Part shown: positions 1 to 11,418 of the stretch, one piece after another
How positions within the stretch are numbered: position 1 is the stretch's first letter
Layout of the letters: every line of letters begins with the position of its first letter
DNA from: Alphaproteobacteria bacterium
GTDB lineage: Bacteria; Pseudomonadota; Alphaproteobacteria; Ferrovibrionales; Ferrovibrionaceae
Direction of reading: 5' to 3'
DNA length: 57,208 nucleotides
Assembly: GCA_026126215.1 (NCBI GenBank)
Contig: JAHCJQ010000009.1
Coordinates: 1-57,208 of the forward strand
Translations under genes and position numbers: made by a program
Notes under the pieces: generated by a model
The model's input: only the letters and a program-made list of their open reading frames with translations
Told to the model about the DNA's origin: nothing
Databases searched by the model: none

Positions 1-116
1 CTTGATATGTAAGCAATTCCGCCGGATTGTCAATTTGCGCGCCCGATCGGGCTTGGCAAGACGCGGCTCGAGCGGCTAGGGTCCGCGCCAATTTTCCCGC
101 CGCGCAGGCAGCAGAG

Positions 117-1886
117 ATGAACATTTTTTCGGAATATCAGGCCCTTGTCGGCAGGATCCTTGGCGAAATGCTGGCGCGTGGCGATCTGCCGGCCGGAACG
201 CCTGTGTCCGGCTTCTCGGTGGAACCGCCACGCGATCCCTCCCATGGCGATCTGGCGACCAATGCGGCCATGGTCCTGGCGCGGCCCGCCGGCATGAAGC
301 CGAGGGACCTGGCGGAACGACTGGTCCCGGAACTGCGCCGCCAGCCGGACGTCGCTACGGTCGAAGTGGCTGGCCCCGGCTTCATCAACCTGCGCCTGCG
401 GCAGGGATTCTGGCAGGAACGCCTGCGCGACGTGCTGCGCGCCGGGACGGCCTATGGCGATTCCCGTGTCGGCGCGGGACGCCGCGTCAATGTCGAGTAT
501 GTCTCGGCCAATCCCACGGGACCGATGCATGTCGGCCATTGCCGGGGTGCGGTGTTCGGCGATGCCCTGGCGGCACTGCTCGAGAAGGCGGGCTTCGAAG
601 TCTGCCGGGAGTATTACATCAACGATGCCGGCGCCCAGGTGGACGTGCTCGCCCGCTCGGCCCATCTGCGCTACCGCGAGGCGCTGGGCGAGCAGATCGG
701 CGCGATCCCGGAGGGCCTCTATCCGGGCGACTATCTCCAGCCGGTGGGCGCCGCCATGGCGAAGGTGCATGGAGATGCCTGGCGAGGCCGGACAGAGGCG
801 GAATGGCTGGCAGACGCGCGGCACTTCGCGACCGATGCCATGATGGCGCTGATCCGGGAGGATCTGGCGCTGCTCGGCATCCGGCACGATGTGTTCAGCT
901 CGGAACGCGACCTGCACGAACGGGGCAGGGTGGATCACGCGCTGGAGGTGCTGCGGAGCAAGGGCCTCGTCTATGAGGGCGTGCTGGAGCCACCCAAGGG
1001 CAAGCTGCCGGACGATTGGGAACCGCGGCCGCAACTGCTTTTCCGCGCCACGGCTTTTGGCGACGATGTCGACCGGCCGCTGAAGAAATCGGACGGAAGC
1101 TGGACATACTTCGCCGCCGACATCGCCTATCACCTGGACAAGCTGGAGCGCGGCTTCACCGAGATGATCGATGTCTGGGGGGCCGATCACGGCGGCTACG
1201 TGAAGCGCATGCAGGCGGCGGTGAAGGCGCTCAGCGATGGCAGGGCGGCGCTCGACATCAAGCTCTGCCAGCTCGTCAACCTGCTCGATAACGGCCAGCC
1301 GGTGCGCATGTCGAAGCGGGCGGGGAGCTTCGTCACCTTGCGCGACGTGGTCGAGGAAGTGGGGGCGGGCGTGGTGCGCTTCATCATGCTCACGCGCAAG
1401 AACGACGCGCCGCTCGATTTCGATTTCGCCAAGGTGCGCGAGCAGTCGAAGGACAATCCGGTCTTCTACGTGCAGTATGCTCATGCGCGCGTCTGCTCGG
1501 TGCTGCGCAATGCGCGCGAGGCCTTTGCCGGCGATGCCGGGATGCTGGCGGCACTCGAGGATGGCGGCCTCCTGTCGGTGGAGGTGAGCTTGCTCGATCA
1601 TCCGGCGGAGATCGAGCTGGCGCGCCTCGTCGCGTCCTGGCCGCGCCAGGTCGAGAGCGCGGCGGAGGCGCACGAGCCGCACCGGGTCGCCTTCTATCTG
1701 TATGATCTGGCGGCAAGTTTTCACTCGCTATGGAATCTCGGCAAGGATCAGGCGGGTTTGCGCTTCATCAACCCGGAGAATCGGGGTTTAACATTGGCCC
1801 GGCTGGCAATGATTCGCGCCGTCGCCCTGGTGATCGCATCCGGATTGACGATCATGGGCGTAGAGCCGGCCGAGGAGATGCGCTGA
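117..1886 (+). CDS. argS: arginyl-tRNA synthetase
   Basis: Class I aminoacyl-tRNA synthetase that charges tRNA-Arg in the cytoplasm; 589 aa, the usual ArgRS length. The N-terminal domain is followed by the class I signature HVGH (residues 138-141, within [10 protein letters not shown]). Further on is the KMSKS-equivalent loop [10 protein letters not shown], then the alpha-helical anticodon-binding C-terminus. The reading frame stays open upstream to a TTG at 27, but the ATG at 117 gives the standard start MNIFSEYQ and the upstream extension has no family-like sequence. The stop overlaps the next start (TGATG), so argS and the SPOR gene are probably translationally coupled. That pairing, followed by nagZ and scpAB, is common in Alphaproteobacteria. 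Confidence 0.97.
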   Translation: MNIFSEYQALVGRILGEMLARGDLPAGTPVSGFSVEPPRDPSHGDLATNAAMVLARPAGMKPRDLAERLVPELRRQPDVATVEVAGPGFINLRLRQGFWQERLRDVLRAGTAYGDSRVGAGRRVNVEYVSANPTGPMHVGHCRGAVFGDALAALLEKAGFEVCREYYINDAGAQVDVLARSAHLRYREALGEQIGAIPEGLYPGDYLQPVGAAMAKVHGDAWRGRTEAEWLADARHFATDAMMALIREDLALLGIRHDVFSSERDLHERGRVDHALEVLRSKGLVYEGVLEPPKGKLPDDWEPRPQLLFRATAFGDDVDRPLKKSDGSWTYFAADIAYHLDKLERGFTEMIDVWGADHGGYVKRMQAAVKALSDGRAALDIKLCQLVNLLDNGQPVRMSKRAGSFVTLRDVVEEVGAGVVRFIMLTRKNDAPLDFDFAKVREQSKDNPVFYVQYAHARVCSVLRNAREAFAGDAGMLAALEDGGLLSVEVSLLDHPAEIELARLVASWPRQVESAAEAHEPHRVAFYLYDLAASFHSLWNLGKDQAGLRFINPENRGLTLARLAMIRAVALVIASGLTIMGVEPAEEMR

Positions 1887-2815
1887 TGGCCTACATCGAC
1901 CCCAACGACCGCCCCGCGCCGAACTTCGACCCGCTGGGACCGCCGCCGAAAAAGTCGCGCGGTGGAAGCGGCCTCGTCGTCGCGGCGGCGCTGGTCGTGA
2001 TCTTCGGCATCGGCGTCTGGTACGCCTATTCGCAGGGCGTGCAGCGGGGCGGCAGCCTGGTGCCGCCGCTTATCAAGGCCGATGGCGGCCCGGTCAAAGT
2101 GGCGCCCGACAATCCGGGCGGATTGCAGGTCCCGAACCAGGACAAGCAGATTTTCGAGAGCATGGCCAATGCGCCGCGCCCGCAGCAGGCCGAGCGGCTG
2201 CTGCCGCCGCCGGAGCAGCCGAAGCCGGAGCCGCCGCGAACGGCGGCGGCACCTTCCCCGACCGCACCACAGGAACTGGCACCCGCCGCCGGCCAGCCGG
2301 CCGTGCCCGCGGCACCGTCGGGGCAGGTGGCAAGCCAGCCGCCGCCGCCCCCGCCGCCCCCGCCGCCGCAGGCTGTGGCCGAGGTGGCACGACCGGCAGC
2401 GCCGGCCCAGAGCGGGCCGAACGCGCTGCCGACCCAGCCGACGGCAGCCCCCGCCGAGCCGAGCCCGGCCGCGCCGCCTGCCGCTGCACCGGCGCCGGCG
2501 CGGCAGACGGCGGCCCTGCCGCCGAAACCGGCGACGCCGGCCGCCCCTGCGGGTGCCTTGGGCGCCTTCCGTATCCAGCTTGGCTCGCTTGGCGATCAGG
2601 CGGCGGCCAATGCGGAATGGAAGCGGCTGGCCCGCGTCCATGCGGATATCCTTGGCGGCATGCCGCATGCGATCGAGCGTGTCGATCTCGCGAATGTCGG
2701 CACGCGCTACAGGATCCAGGCCGGCTCCTTCGCCGATCGTGCCGGCGCGGTTGCCGCATGCGAGAGAATCCGCGCGAGGGCGCCGACGCAGGGCTGCATC
2801 GTTGCCGCCCGCTGA
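1886..2815 (+). CDS. SPOR domain-containing membrane protein
   Basis: A 309-aa bitopic protein. It has a short cytoplasmic N-terminus, one transmembrane helix at about residues 32-52 (GLVVAAALVVIFGIGVWYAY), a long Pro/Ala-rich periplasmic linker including a run of Pro, and a C-terminal SPOR domain from about residue 228 (GAFRIQLGSL, then YRIQAGSFADRAGA). SPOR domains bind denuded peptidoglycan glycan at the septum, so a role in cell division or envelope remodelling is likely. The gene overlaps the argS stop and is overlapped by the nagZ start. Pairing with nagZ, which acts on peptidoglycan fragments, fits a cell-wall role. The sequence beyond the SPOR domain is low complexity and gives no further function. 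Confidence 0.9.
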   Translation: MAYIDPNDRPAPNFDPLGPPPKKSRGGSGLVVAAALVVIFGIGVWYAYSQGVQRGGSLVPPLIKADGGPVKVAPDNPGGLQVPNQDKQIFESMANAPRPQQAERLLPPPEQPKPEPPRTAAAPSPTAPQELAPAAGQPAVPAAPSGQVASQPPPPPPPPPPQAVAEVARPAAPAQSGPNALPTQPTAAPAEPSPAAPPAAAPAPARQTAALPPKPATPAAPAGALGAFRIQLGSLGDQAAANAEWKRLARVHADILGGMPHAIERVDLANVGTRYRIQAGSFADRAGAVAACERIRARAPTQGCIVAAR

Positions 2816-3830
2816 GCGGACGCCGCGGGCTGTCATCCTTGGCCTCGCAGGCGCGGAGGTGACGGCGGAGGAACGGGCCTTTTTCCGCGCCGCAGACCCA
2901 TACGGATTCATCCTCTTCCAGCGCAACTGCGTCTATCCGGCCCAGGTGATGTCGCTCACCCGCGCGCTCCGCGAAACGGTCGGCCGGGCGGATGCCCCGA
3001 TCCTGATCGACCAGGAGGGCGGCCGTGTCGCACGGCTGCGTCCGCCGCACTGGCGCCATCCGCCGCCAGCGGCGGCGTTTGCGGAACTTTTCGCGCGTGA
3101 CCGCGAAGCGGCGCTGGAAGCCGTGCGGATCAACCACGAAGTCATTGCCCGCGACCTGCGCGCGCTCGGCATCGACGTGGATTGCGCACCGGTGCTCGAC
3201 GTGCCGGCGCCCGGCAGCCACGAAGTGATCGGCGATCGCGCCTTTGGGCGCGAGCCCGCGCAAGTCGCCGCGCTTGGCCGGGCGGCGGCGGAGGGGCTGA
3301 TGGCCGGCGGGGTCACGCCCGTGATCAAGCACATACCCGGCCATGGCCGGGCCGGGGTGGACAGCCATCTGTCGCTGCCCCGTGTAGGGGCGAGCCGGGC
3401 CGAACTGGAGAAATCCGATTTCGCCCCCTTCCGGGTATTGGCCGACCTGCCGTGGGCGATGACCGGCCATGTGCTCTACGACGCGATCGACGAAGCGGAA
3501 TGCGCCACGACGTCCTCCCTTGTCATCGGCGAGGTGGTGCGCGGCCTGATCGGGTTTCAGGGCCTGCTGCTGTCAGACGATCTCGCCATGAAGGCGTTGG
3601 GCGGCAGCTTCGGCGAGCGGGCGGAACGGGCACTGGCGGCAGGTTGCGACATCGCCCTGCATTGCTCGGGGGACATGGGCGAAATGAAGGAGGTGGTGCG
3701 CGGTGCCAGGCCGATGACCGAAGCGGCTCTCGGGCGGGCGGCGCGCAAGGTCGCGCCGGTCGATGCGCGATTTGACCGGGCCGGCGCGCTGGCCCGCCTC
3801 GCCGCGCTCCTTGGCCGCACCGTCGCCTGA
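2802..3830 (+). CDS. nagZ: beta-N-acetylhexosaminidase (NagZ, GH3)
   Basis: Cytoplasmic glycoside hydrolase family 3 enzyme that removes GlcNAc from 1,6-anhydromuropeptides in peptidoglycan recycling. It has the NagZ hallmarks: ILIDQEGGRV, KHIPGHGR at about residues 176-183, whose second His belongs to the NagZ acid/base loop, DVDCAPVLDV, and SDDLAMKAL with the nucleophile Asp near residues 259-260. The reading frame is open far upstream through the SPOR gene, but family alignment begins at RAVILGLAG. The only suitable start is a TTG at 2802, giving MPPAERTPRAVILG and 342 aa. It overlaps the SPOR gene by 14 bases. A GTG at 2859 would remove the first beta strand. Confidence 0.93.
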   Translation: MPPAERTPRAVILGLAGAEVTAEERAFFRAADPYGFILFQRNCVYPAQVMSLTRALRETVGRADAPILIDQEGGRVARLRPPHWRHPPPAAAFAELFARDREAALEAVRINHEVIARDLRALGIDVDCAPVLDVPAPGSHEVIGDRAFGREPAQVAALGRAAAEGLMAGGVTPVIKHIPGHGRAGVDSHLSLPRVGASRAELEKSDFAPFRVLADLPWAMTGHVLYDAIDEAECATTSSLVIGEVVRGLIGFQGLLLSDDLAMKALGGSFGERAERALAAGCDIALHCSGDMGEMKEVVRGARPMTEAALGRAARKVAPVDARFDRAGALARLAALLGRTVA

Positions 3831-3845
3831 CCCCAGATCATTGCC

Positions 3846-4532
3846 ATGGACCCTGTCTCAATTCTCTACGCCGTTTCCGTGATCGCCATTCCGGCGATCC
3901 TCGCCATCACGCTGCACGAGGCGGCACATGGCTATGTGGCATGGAAGCTGGGAGACGACACGGCGCTGCGCCTTGGGCGCGTGAGTTTCAACCCGCTGCG
4001 TCACATCGACCCCTTTGGTACGCTGCTGCTGCCAATCATGTTGCGGCTGCTCGGCTCGCCGTTCCTGTTCGGCTATGCCAAGCCGGTGCCGGTCAATTTC
4101 GGCCGGTTGCGCCAGCCTCGCCGCGACATGGTCTGGGTGGCGGCCGCCGGCCCCGGCATCAACCTGGGCTTGGCGCTGGCTTCGGGCGTTGCCCTGCATC
4201 TCGGCCTTATGTTCGAGGGCGAGGTTCGGACATGGCTTGTAGATCTTCTGACTTTCTCTATATTTATCAATTTGTTATTGGCTGTGTTTAACATGTTGCC
4301 TTTGCCACCGCTCGATGGCGGGAGAGTGGCGGTTGGCCTGTTGCCGGATGTGCTTGCCTATCCGCTGGCCCGGCTTGAGCGGTTCGGTATCGTGATCTTG
4401 TTGGCGGTGATGATCCTTCCTCCGATCCTCGGCTCTTCCTTTGGCCTTGACCTCAATCCCTTCGGCTGGTTGATACTGCCTCCCGTTCAGTTCCTCTTTG
4501 AACTGGTCCTGACCCTGACGGGTCATCAGTGA
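3846..4532 (+). CDS. site-2 protease (M50) family membrane metalloprotease
   Basis: A 228-aa polytopic membrane protein of the small rhomboid-like S2P group. The zinc-binding motif HEAAH is at residues 24-28 in the first membrane segment. The distal ligand motif LPPLDGGRV has Asp157 in a later segment, so the active site looks complete. PDZ domains are absent, as usual in this short subgroup. It lies 15 bases after nagZ, and its stop overlaps the scpA GTG start. The stretch at about 4248-4300 is strikingly AT-rich for this genome and includes a TTA leucine codon at 4275, in a hydrophobic helix. Substrate unknown. Confidence 0.88.
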   Translation: MDPVSILYAVSVIAIPAILAITLHEAAHGYVAWKLGDDTALRLGRVSFNPLRHIDPFGTLLLPIMLRLLGSPFLFGYAKPVPVNFGRLRQPRRDMVWVAAAGPGINLGLALASGVALHLGLMFEGEVRTWLVDLLTFSIFINLLLAVFNMLPLPPLDGGRVAVGLLPDVLAYPLARLERFGIVILLAVMILPPILGSSFGLDLNPFGWLILPPVQFLFELVLTLTGHQ

Positions 4533-5359
4533 GCGCCATGGCGGATGAAACCCTGCACAGCCCGGTGGAGGAGCCCTTCGAGCAGGAGGCACCCGGGCTC
4601 GGCGATCACGGCACTCTCGTTCTCAATCTCGACGGGTACGAAGGGCCGCTCGACGTGCTCCTGGCATTGGCGCGCGACCAGAAGGTCGACCTGAAACAGA
4701 TCTCCATTCTTCAGCTTGCGGAACAGTATCTCGCTTTCATTCAGGAATTGCGCAAGGTGCGGCTGGAGATCGCCGCCGATTACCTCGTCATGGCCGCCTG
4801 GCTCGCCTATCTCAAGAGCCGCCTGCTGCTGCCCGAGACCGAGAAGGAGGAAGAAGGGCTGAGCGGGGCGGAAATGGCCGAACGGCTGGCCTTTCAGTTG
4901 CGCCGGCTGGAGGCGATGCGCGGCTGCGGTCAGCGGCTGATGGGCCGCCACCAGTTCCGCGTCGATTTCTTTCCGCGCGGCCGGCCGGAAGGGGTGCGCG
5001 TGCTGCGGCGGTCGGTGTTCGAGCTTTCGCTGATCGAACTCCTGAAAGGCTATGCGGATTTTCGCGTCAGCCGTGGCTCGGGCGAGGCGCTGCGGTTGCG
5101 GCGCACCCAGATCTTTTCGGTCGAGATGGCGCTGCAGCGGCTCTCCGAGATGCTGGGCCGCGTGCCCGAATGGTCGGTGCTGCAGACCTTCCTGCCGCCC
5201 GGACTGCTGGATCCGTTCAGCCAGCGCTCGGCCATGGCCTCGACGCTCATCGCCAGCCTGGAACTGGCCAAGCAGGGGCGCCTGACGCTGCGTCAGGGCC
5301 AGAGCTTCGGCCCCATCTACCTGCGTCGACTGGATAAAGGTTCCACGGAGAGTTCATGA
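4529..5359 (+). CDS. scpA: segregation and condensation protein A
   Basis: Kleisin subunit of the SMC-ScpAB condensin. The N-terminal signature LNLDGYEGPLDVLLALARDQ is followed by the characteristic LRKVRLEIAADYLVMAAWLA and YLKSRLLLP segments that bind the SMC neck, and a C-terminal winged helix. The GTG at 4529 overlaps the upstream stop (GTGA) and gives 276 aa. An ATG three codons later at 4538 is an alternative. The stop overlaps scpB by 4 bases (ATGA), so the two partners are likely made in coupled fashion. An smc gene is not in the window. Confidence 0.95.
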   Translation: MSAMADETLHSPVEEPFEQEAPGLGDHGTLVLNLDGYEGPLDVLLALARDQKVDLKQISILQLAEQYLAFIQELRKVRLEIAADYLVMAAWLAYLKSRLLLPETEKEEEGLSGAEMAERLAFQLRRLEAMRGCGQRLMGRHQFRVDFFPRGRPEGVRVLRRSVFELSLIELLKGYADFRVSRGSGEALRLRRTQIFSVEMALQRLSEMLGRVPEWSVLQTFLPPGLLDPFSQRSAMASTLIASLELAKQGRLTLRQGQSFGPIYLRRLDKGSTESS

Positions 5360-6105
5360 GCGCCGACCCGCAACATGTCCGCATGGCCGAGGCCCTGCTT
5401 TTCGCCGCCGTCGAGCCGCTGGACGAGGCGACCTTGCAGGCCCGGCTCCCGGAGGGTGCCGACATCGCCGCCATCCTCGCGGCGCTGGCGGCGCATTATG
5501 CGGAGCGTGGCGTCCATCTCATGCGCGCGGACGGGCGCTACAGCTTCGCCACCGCGCCTGATCTCGGCCATCTGCTGCAGGAACACCGCCAGGTGCCGCG
5601 CAAGCTCTCGCGCGCCGCGGTCGAGACACTCGCCATCATCGCTTATCACCAGCCGGTCACCCGTGCGGAGATCGAGGAGGTGCGTGGCGTGGCGATCAGC
5701 AAGGGCACGCTGGATGTGCTGCTGGAGGCCGGCTGGGTGCGCATGCGCGGCCGGCGGCGGACGCCCGGCCGGCCGGTCACTTACGGCACGACCAACGAGT
5801 TCCTGGTCCATTTCGGCCTCGAGAGCCTCCAGGATCTGCCGGGCATCGAGGAACTGAAGGCGGCCGGCCTGCTCGATGCCGCGGTCAGGGCGGAGAACCT
5901 GTTTGGCCCGCCGCCGGGCCAGAGCCTGCCCGGCATGGGTGCCGAAACCGAGGATTTCCTCGACGAGGAGGGACCCCTGGTCGAGATCACGCCGCCGCCC
6001 GAGGGCGAGGAGCCACCGGGCGAAGCCGGGGAGGCGACTGGCGAGGAGCGCGAGGGGCCTGAGGACCAGGCCCAGGCCGCGGCGCAAGCGGCAAAGCGCC
6101 GTTGA
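5356..6105 (+). CDS. scpB: segregation and condensation protein B
   Basis: Winged-helix partner of ScpA in the SMC condensin complex; 249 aa. Recognised by MAEALLFAAVEPLDEATL, the segment LSRAAVETLAIIAYHQPVTR, IEEVRGVAISKGTLDVLLEAGWV, and TYGTTNEFLVHFGLESLQDLP. About 55 residues at the C-terminus form an acidic, proline-rich tail (LDEEGPLVEITPPPEGEEPP) beyond the conserved fold, which is common in alphaproteobacterial ScpB. The start overlaps the scpA stop by 4 bases. The stop sits just before the ABC ATPase gene. Confidence 0.95.
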   Translation: MSADPQHVRMAEALLFAAVEPLDEATLQARLPEGADIAAILAALAAHYAERGVHLMRADGRYSFATAPDLGHLLQEHRQVPRKLSRAAVETLAIIAYHQPVTRAEIEEVRGVAISKGTLDVLLEAGWVRMRGRRRTPGRPVTYGTTNEFLVHFGLESLQDLPGIEELKAAGLLDAAVRAENLFGPPPGQSLPGMGAETEDFLDEEGPLVEITPPPEGEEPPGEAGEATGEEREGPEDQAQAAAQAAKRR

Positions 6106-6125
6106 AGCGGGAGGCGCCGGCGGGC

Positions 6126-7148
6126 ATGGCCGGTCTGACCCTAGAAGCTGTCTCCCATGCCTATGGCAACCGGCCAGCAGTGCGCGATCTGTCGCTTGCA
6201 GTCGAGGCGGGCGAGGTGGTCTGCCTGCTGGGCCCTTCGGGCTGTGGAAAGTCGACCACGTTGCGCCTCGTCGCAGGGCTGGAACCGCTCCTCCGGGGCC
6301 GTATCGCGATCGGCGGGGCGACGGTCTCCGGGCCGGGCGCACTCGTGCCGCCGGAACGGCGCGGCGTCGGCCTGGTGTTCCAGGACTATGCGCTATTCCC
6401 CCATCTTTCGGTCAGCGAGAATGTGGCATTCGGGCTGGGCGGGCCGGTTGCCGAGCGGCGCGCCCGCGTGCAGGCCATGCTGGCCGGGGTCGGCCTGACC
6501 CATCTGGCCGGGGCCTATCCGCATACCCTTTCCGGCGGCGAGCAGCAACGGGTCGGGCTGGCGCGGGCCCTGGCACCTGCGCCGCGCGTGATGCTGATGG
6601 ACGAGCCTTTCTCCGGCCTCGATGTGCGCCTGCGCGATCAGGTTCGGGACGATACGCTGCGGCTGCTCAAATCGTCCGGCGCAGCCACCTTGCTGGTCAC
6701 CCACGATCCGGAAGAGGCCATGCGCATGGCCGACAGGATTGCGCTGATGCGCGGCGGCCATCTGGTGCAGGAGGGGACGCCGGCGCATCTCTATGCCCGG
6801 CCGAAAGATGCTTTCGTTGCAAAATTCTTTAGTGAAATCAACGAACTCTCGGTTGGGGTGCGGCTCGAGGAGACCGAGACGCCATTTGGCCGCTGGCCGG
6901 CCGAGGGGGTGCGCGATGGCGCGGCGGTAATGCTGATCAGGCCCGAAGCGGTGCGGATCGGGGATGGGATGGCACAGGGGCTGGTCCGGGAGGTACGATC
7001 GCTCGGCCCCTACAATCTCGTCTGGCTCACGCTGGCCCATGGCGAGGAGCTGTTGGCCCGGATCGATGCCGGGCGGGCGCCGGCGCAGGGCAGCCAGGTG
7101 CCGGTCGGGCTGGATCCGGCCGGGACTTTCATCTTTGGCGCGGAATGA
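6126..7148 (+). CDS. ABC transporter ATP-binding protein (FbpC/PotA-like)
   Basis: A 340-aa cytoplasmic ATPase of a binding-protein-dependent importer. Walker [10 protein letters not shown] is at residues 36-44, the Q-loop is [11 protein letters not shown], the signature [15 protein letters not shown] starts at residue 135, Walker B is [12 protein letters not shown], and the switch His lies in VTHDPEEAM. The C-terminal extension ([13 protein letters not shown]) resembles the regulatory TOBE-like region of FbpC-type ferric transporters, but the substrate cannot be deduced. A TTG at 6102 overlapping scpB is possible; I prefer the ATG at 6126, which has GGGAGG 11 bases upstream. No permease or binding-protein gene is adjacent, so it is an orphan here. 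Confidence 0.85.
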   Translation: MAGLTLEAVSHAYGNRPAVRDLSLAVEAGEVVCLLGPSGCGKSTTLRLVAGLEPLLRGRIAIGGATVSGPGALVPPERRGVGLVFQDYALFPHLSVSENVAFGLGGPVAERRARVQAMLAGVGLTHLAGAYPHTLSGGEQQRVGLARALAPAPRVMLMDEPFSGLDVRLRDQVRDDTLRLLKSSGAATLLVTHDPEEAMRMADRIALMRGGHLVQEGTPAHLYARPKDAFVAKFFSEINELSVGVRLEETETPFGRWPAEGVRDGAAVMLIRPEAVRIGDGMAQGLVREVRSLGPYNLVWLTLAHGEELLARIDAGRAPAQGSQVPVGLDPAGTFIFGAE

Positions 7149-7278
7149 AAAGCTTGATGCAAGGTCTTGTCCGCGCCACATAAAGACAATTCGTAAGGAG
7201 CCGGTTCGTTGCGCCGGATGGTCCTTTCTGCCATCATCGCCGTTCGGCGGGCCGTTCCAGCAATGTGAGGAGAGTTTG

Positions 7279-7503
7279 ATGGGTACATTCAGCATCTGGC
7301 ATTGGCTGGTGGTGCTGGTCGTTGTGCTGCTGGTCTTCGGCGCCCGCAAGCTGCCATCGGTCGCCACCGATTTGGCCCAGGGCATCAAGAACTTCAAGAA
7401 GGGGCTTGCCGACAAGGAAGAGCCCAAGCCGATCGAGAATGCGAGCGGACAGGCCCGCGAGGCTCAGGGCAGCGAGCAGGCGACCAAGGACAAGGTGGCC
7501 TGA
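7279..7503 (+). CDS. tatA: Sec-independent protein translocase TatA
   Basis: Pore-forming subunit of the twin-arginine translocase; 74 aa. It has a single N-terminal membrane helix (about residues 6-20, [14 protein letters not shown]), the FGARKLP hinge, an amphipathic helix ([13 protein letters not shown]), and a charged disordered tail. The ATG at 7279 is preceded by GAGGAGA. The reading frame extends upstream, but the start fits the family exactly. About 130 bases separate it from the ABC gene, so it may have its own promoter. It heads the tatA-tatB-tatC run. Confidence 0.95.
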   Translation: MGTFSIWHWLVVLVVVLLVFGARKLPSVATDLAQGIKNFKKGLADKEEPKPIENASGQAREAQGSEQATKDKVA

Positions 7504-7573
7504 GCCCATATCTGACTGAAGGGTCACACGCGCCCGGCCGCGCCGCCGGGAGGACTTGATCGGGTTCTCAAGC

Positions 7574-8040
7574 ATGCTGGATATCGGCTGGTCCGAGATG
7601 GCGCTGATCGCCTTGGTGGTGATCGTCGTGATCGGACCCAAGGATTTGCCGAAGGTGCTTCGGGCCGTAGGCCAGTTCACGGCCAAGGCGCGCAGCATGG
7701 CGCGGGAGTTCCAGAACAGCCTGGACGATATCGCCCGCGAGGCGGAGGTCGCCGATCTGAAGCAGGACATTTCCAAGCTCGCCCAGCTCGATATCCGCGA
7801 GGAGATCGAAAACAAGGTCGATCCGGAGGGCGAGTTGCGTAAGTCGATCGGCGGCATTTCCGAGGTGGCCAAGGATATCGAGAAATCGGCGGAGGATGCC
7901 GTCAGGCCGGCGGCCGATAGCGCGCCGGCGCCGGCCGCGCTGCCAGAGGCCCCGGCAACGGACACTGCCTCTGCCGACCCGGAGCGCAAAGTGCCGCCGG
8001 CAAGTCAGGCAGGCACGCCCGCTGCCGGCGGAGGCGAGCG

Positions 8041-8044
<4 letters not shown>
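7574..8044 (+). CDS. tatB: Sec-independent protein translocase TatB
   Basis: TatB subunit of the twin-arginine receptor complex with TatC; 156 aa. The diagnostic start MLDIGWSEMALIALVVIVVIGPKDLP contains the membrane helix, GP hinge and following amphipathic helix. An Ala/Pro-rich cytoplasmic tail follows. The start is ambiguous. The ATG at 7574 matches family N-termini, but the best Shine-Dalgarno (GGGAGG, 7548-7553) lies 20 bases upstream. A TTG at 7556, which would add six residues, is only 2 bases from it. The stop overlaps the TTG start of tatC. Confidence 0.93.
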
Positions 8045-10034
<1,990 letters not shown>

Positions 10035-10099
10035 TTACGCTTCCAGTTGCCCGGCGTATAAAGCGCCGGCCGCCTGATTCGTCTCCACCCGGTCCAAGC

Positions 10100-11392
10100 A
10101 TGCACGACATCAAGTATATCCGCGACAATCCGGACGCCTTCGACAGCGGGCTCGGCCGGCGCGGGCTGTCTTCCATGTCGGCGCATCTTCTGGCGCTCGA
10201 CGAGCGCCGACGCAGGTTGCAGACGGAGACCCAGCAGCTTCTTGCCCGGCGCAACGAGGCTTCGCGCGCCATCGGCGCCGCGAAGGCCAAGGGGGGCGAT
10301 GCCGCGGCCTTGATCGCGGAGGTGGCGGAACTCAAGGAGCGGATTCCGTCGCTCGAGGCGCAGGAACAGGAGCTGGCCCGCGAACTCGAAGAGGCGCTGG
10401 CCGGCCTGCCGAACCTGCCGGCGGCGGAGGTGCCGGAAGGGACCGACGAGACCGGCAATGTCGAGTTGCGCCGTTTCGGCGCGCCGCGCAACTTCGGCTT
10501 CCGGCCCAGGGATCACGTCGCGATCGGCGAATTGCTGGGCGGCATGGACTTCGCCACCGCCGCGCGATTGTCGGGGGCGCGGTTCGTGGTCCTGCGCGGC
10601 CAGCTCGCGCGGCTGGAGCGGGCGCTGGCGAGCTTCATGCTGGACATTCATGCGGGTGAATTCGGCTATACGGAGATCGCGCCGCCGCTTCTCGTCCGCG
10701 ACGAGGCGGCCTTCGGGACCGGACAGCTTCCCAAGTTCGCCGAAGACCTGTTCCGCACCACGAACGGCTTCTGGCTGATACCGACGGCGGAACTGCCGCT
10801 GACCAATCTGGTGCGGGAGGAGATCCTGGACGAGGACGTGTTGCCGCTGCGCTTCACGGCGCTGACACCATGTTTCCGTTCCGAGGCGGGTGCGGCCGGC
10901 AAGGACACGCGGGGCATGATCCGCCAGCACCAGTTCAGCAAGGTGGAACTGGTCTCGATCGCGCTTCCGGAACAGTCGGAGGCGGAACATGAACGCATGA
11001 CCGGCTGTGCCGAAGCCATCCTGCAACGCCTCGATCTGCCATATCGGGTGATGGCGCTCTGTGCCGGCGACATGGGCTTCGCCGCGCGCAAGACCTACGA
11101 TATCGAAGTCTGGCTGCCGGGGCAGGATGCCTACAGGGAGATTTCAAGCTGCTCCAACTGCGGCGATTTCCAGGCGCGGCGGATGCGGGCGCGCTTTCGC
11201 CGCCCCGGCGAGAAGTCGACGCAATTCGTCCATACGCTGAATGGTTCCGGCCTCGCGGTCGGCCGCACGCTGATCGCCCTGATCGAGAACCATCAGCAGG
11301 AAGACGGGAGCGTCGCGATCCCGCCGGCGCTGCGCCCCTATCTCGGCGAGGCGGATCGCATCGCGCCGGCAGCGGGGCCGGCCGGGAACTGA
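10100..11392 (+). CDS. serS: seryl-tRNA synthetase
   Basis: Class II synthetase charging tRNA-Ser; 430 aa, typical length. It has an N-terminal coiled-coil arm (about residues 30-105, rich in Leu, Glu and Arg), then the class II catalytic core. Motif 2 is [20 protein letters not shown] and motif 3 is [18 protein letters not shown]. The ATG at 10100 gives [14 protein letters not shown], a canonical SerRS start. The reading frame is open 35 codons further upstream without family similarity. The gene leads a plus-strand run serS-surE-pcm-nlpD. Confidence 0.97.
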   Translation: MHDIKYIRDNPDAFDSGLGRRGLSSMSAHLLALDERRRRLQTETQQLLARRNEASRAIGAAKAKGGDAAALIAEVAELKERIPSLEAQEQELARELEEALAGLPNLPAAEVPEGTDETGNVELRRFGAPRNFGFRPRDHVAIGELLGGMDFATAARLSGARFVVLRGQLARLERALASFMLDIHAGEFGYTEIAPPLLVRDEAAFGTGQLPKFAEDLFRTTNGFWLIPTAELPLTNLVREEILDEDVLPLRFTALTPCFRSEAGAAGKDTRGMIRQHQFSKVELVSIALPEQSEAEHERMTGCAEAILQRLDLPYRVMALCAGDMGFAARKTYDIEVWLPGQDAYREISSCSNCGDFQARRMRARFRRPGEKSTQFVHTLNGSGLAVGRTLIALIENHQQEDGSVAIPPALRPYLGEADRIAPAAGPAGN

Positions 11393-11418
11393 GCGCCGTA
11401 TCGAGGAGGGGGGACCGC

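Noticed and set aside
27..116. Longer ArgS beginning at the TTG at 27
   Set aside because: The extra 30 residues have no ArgRS-like sequence and the ATG at 117 matches the family start.
30..1724. Long minus-strand open frame across argS, and similar long antisense frames across gyrA (27724-29466) and the RTX gene (46191-48065)
   Set aside because: In DNA this GC-rich, stop codons are rare in all frames. These translations are low-complexity, His/Arg-rich and without domains, whereas the opposite strand encodes complete known proteins.
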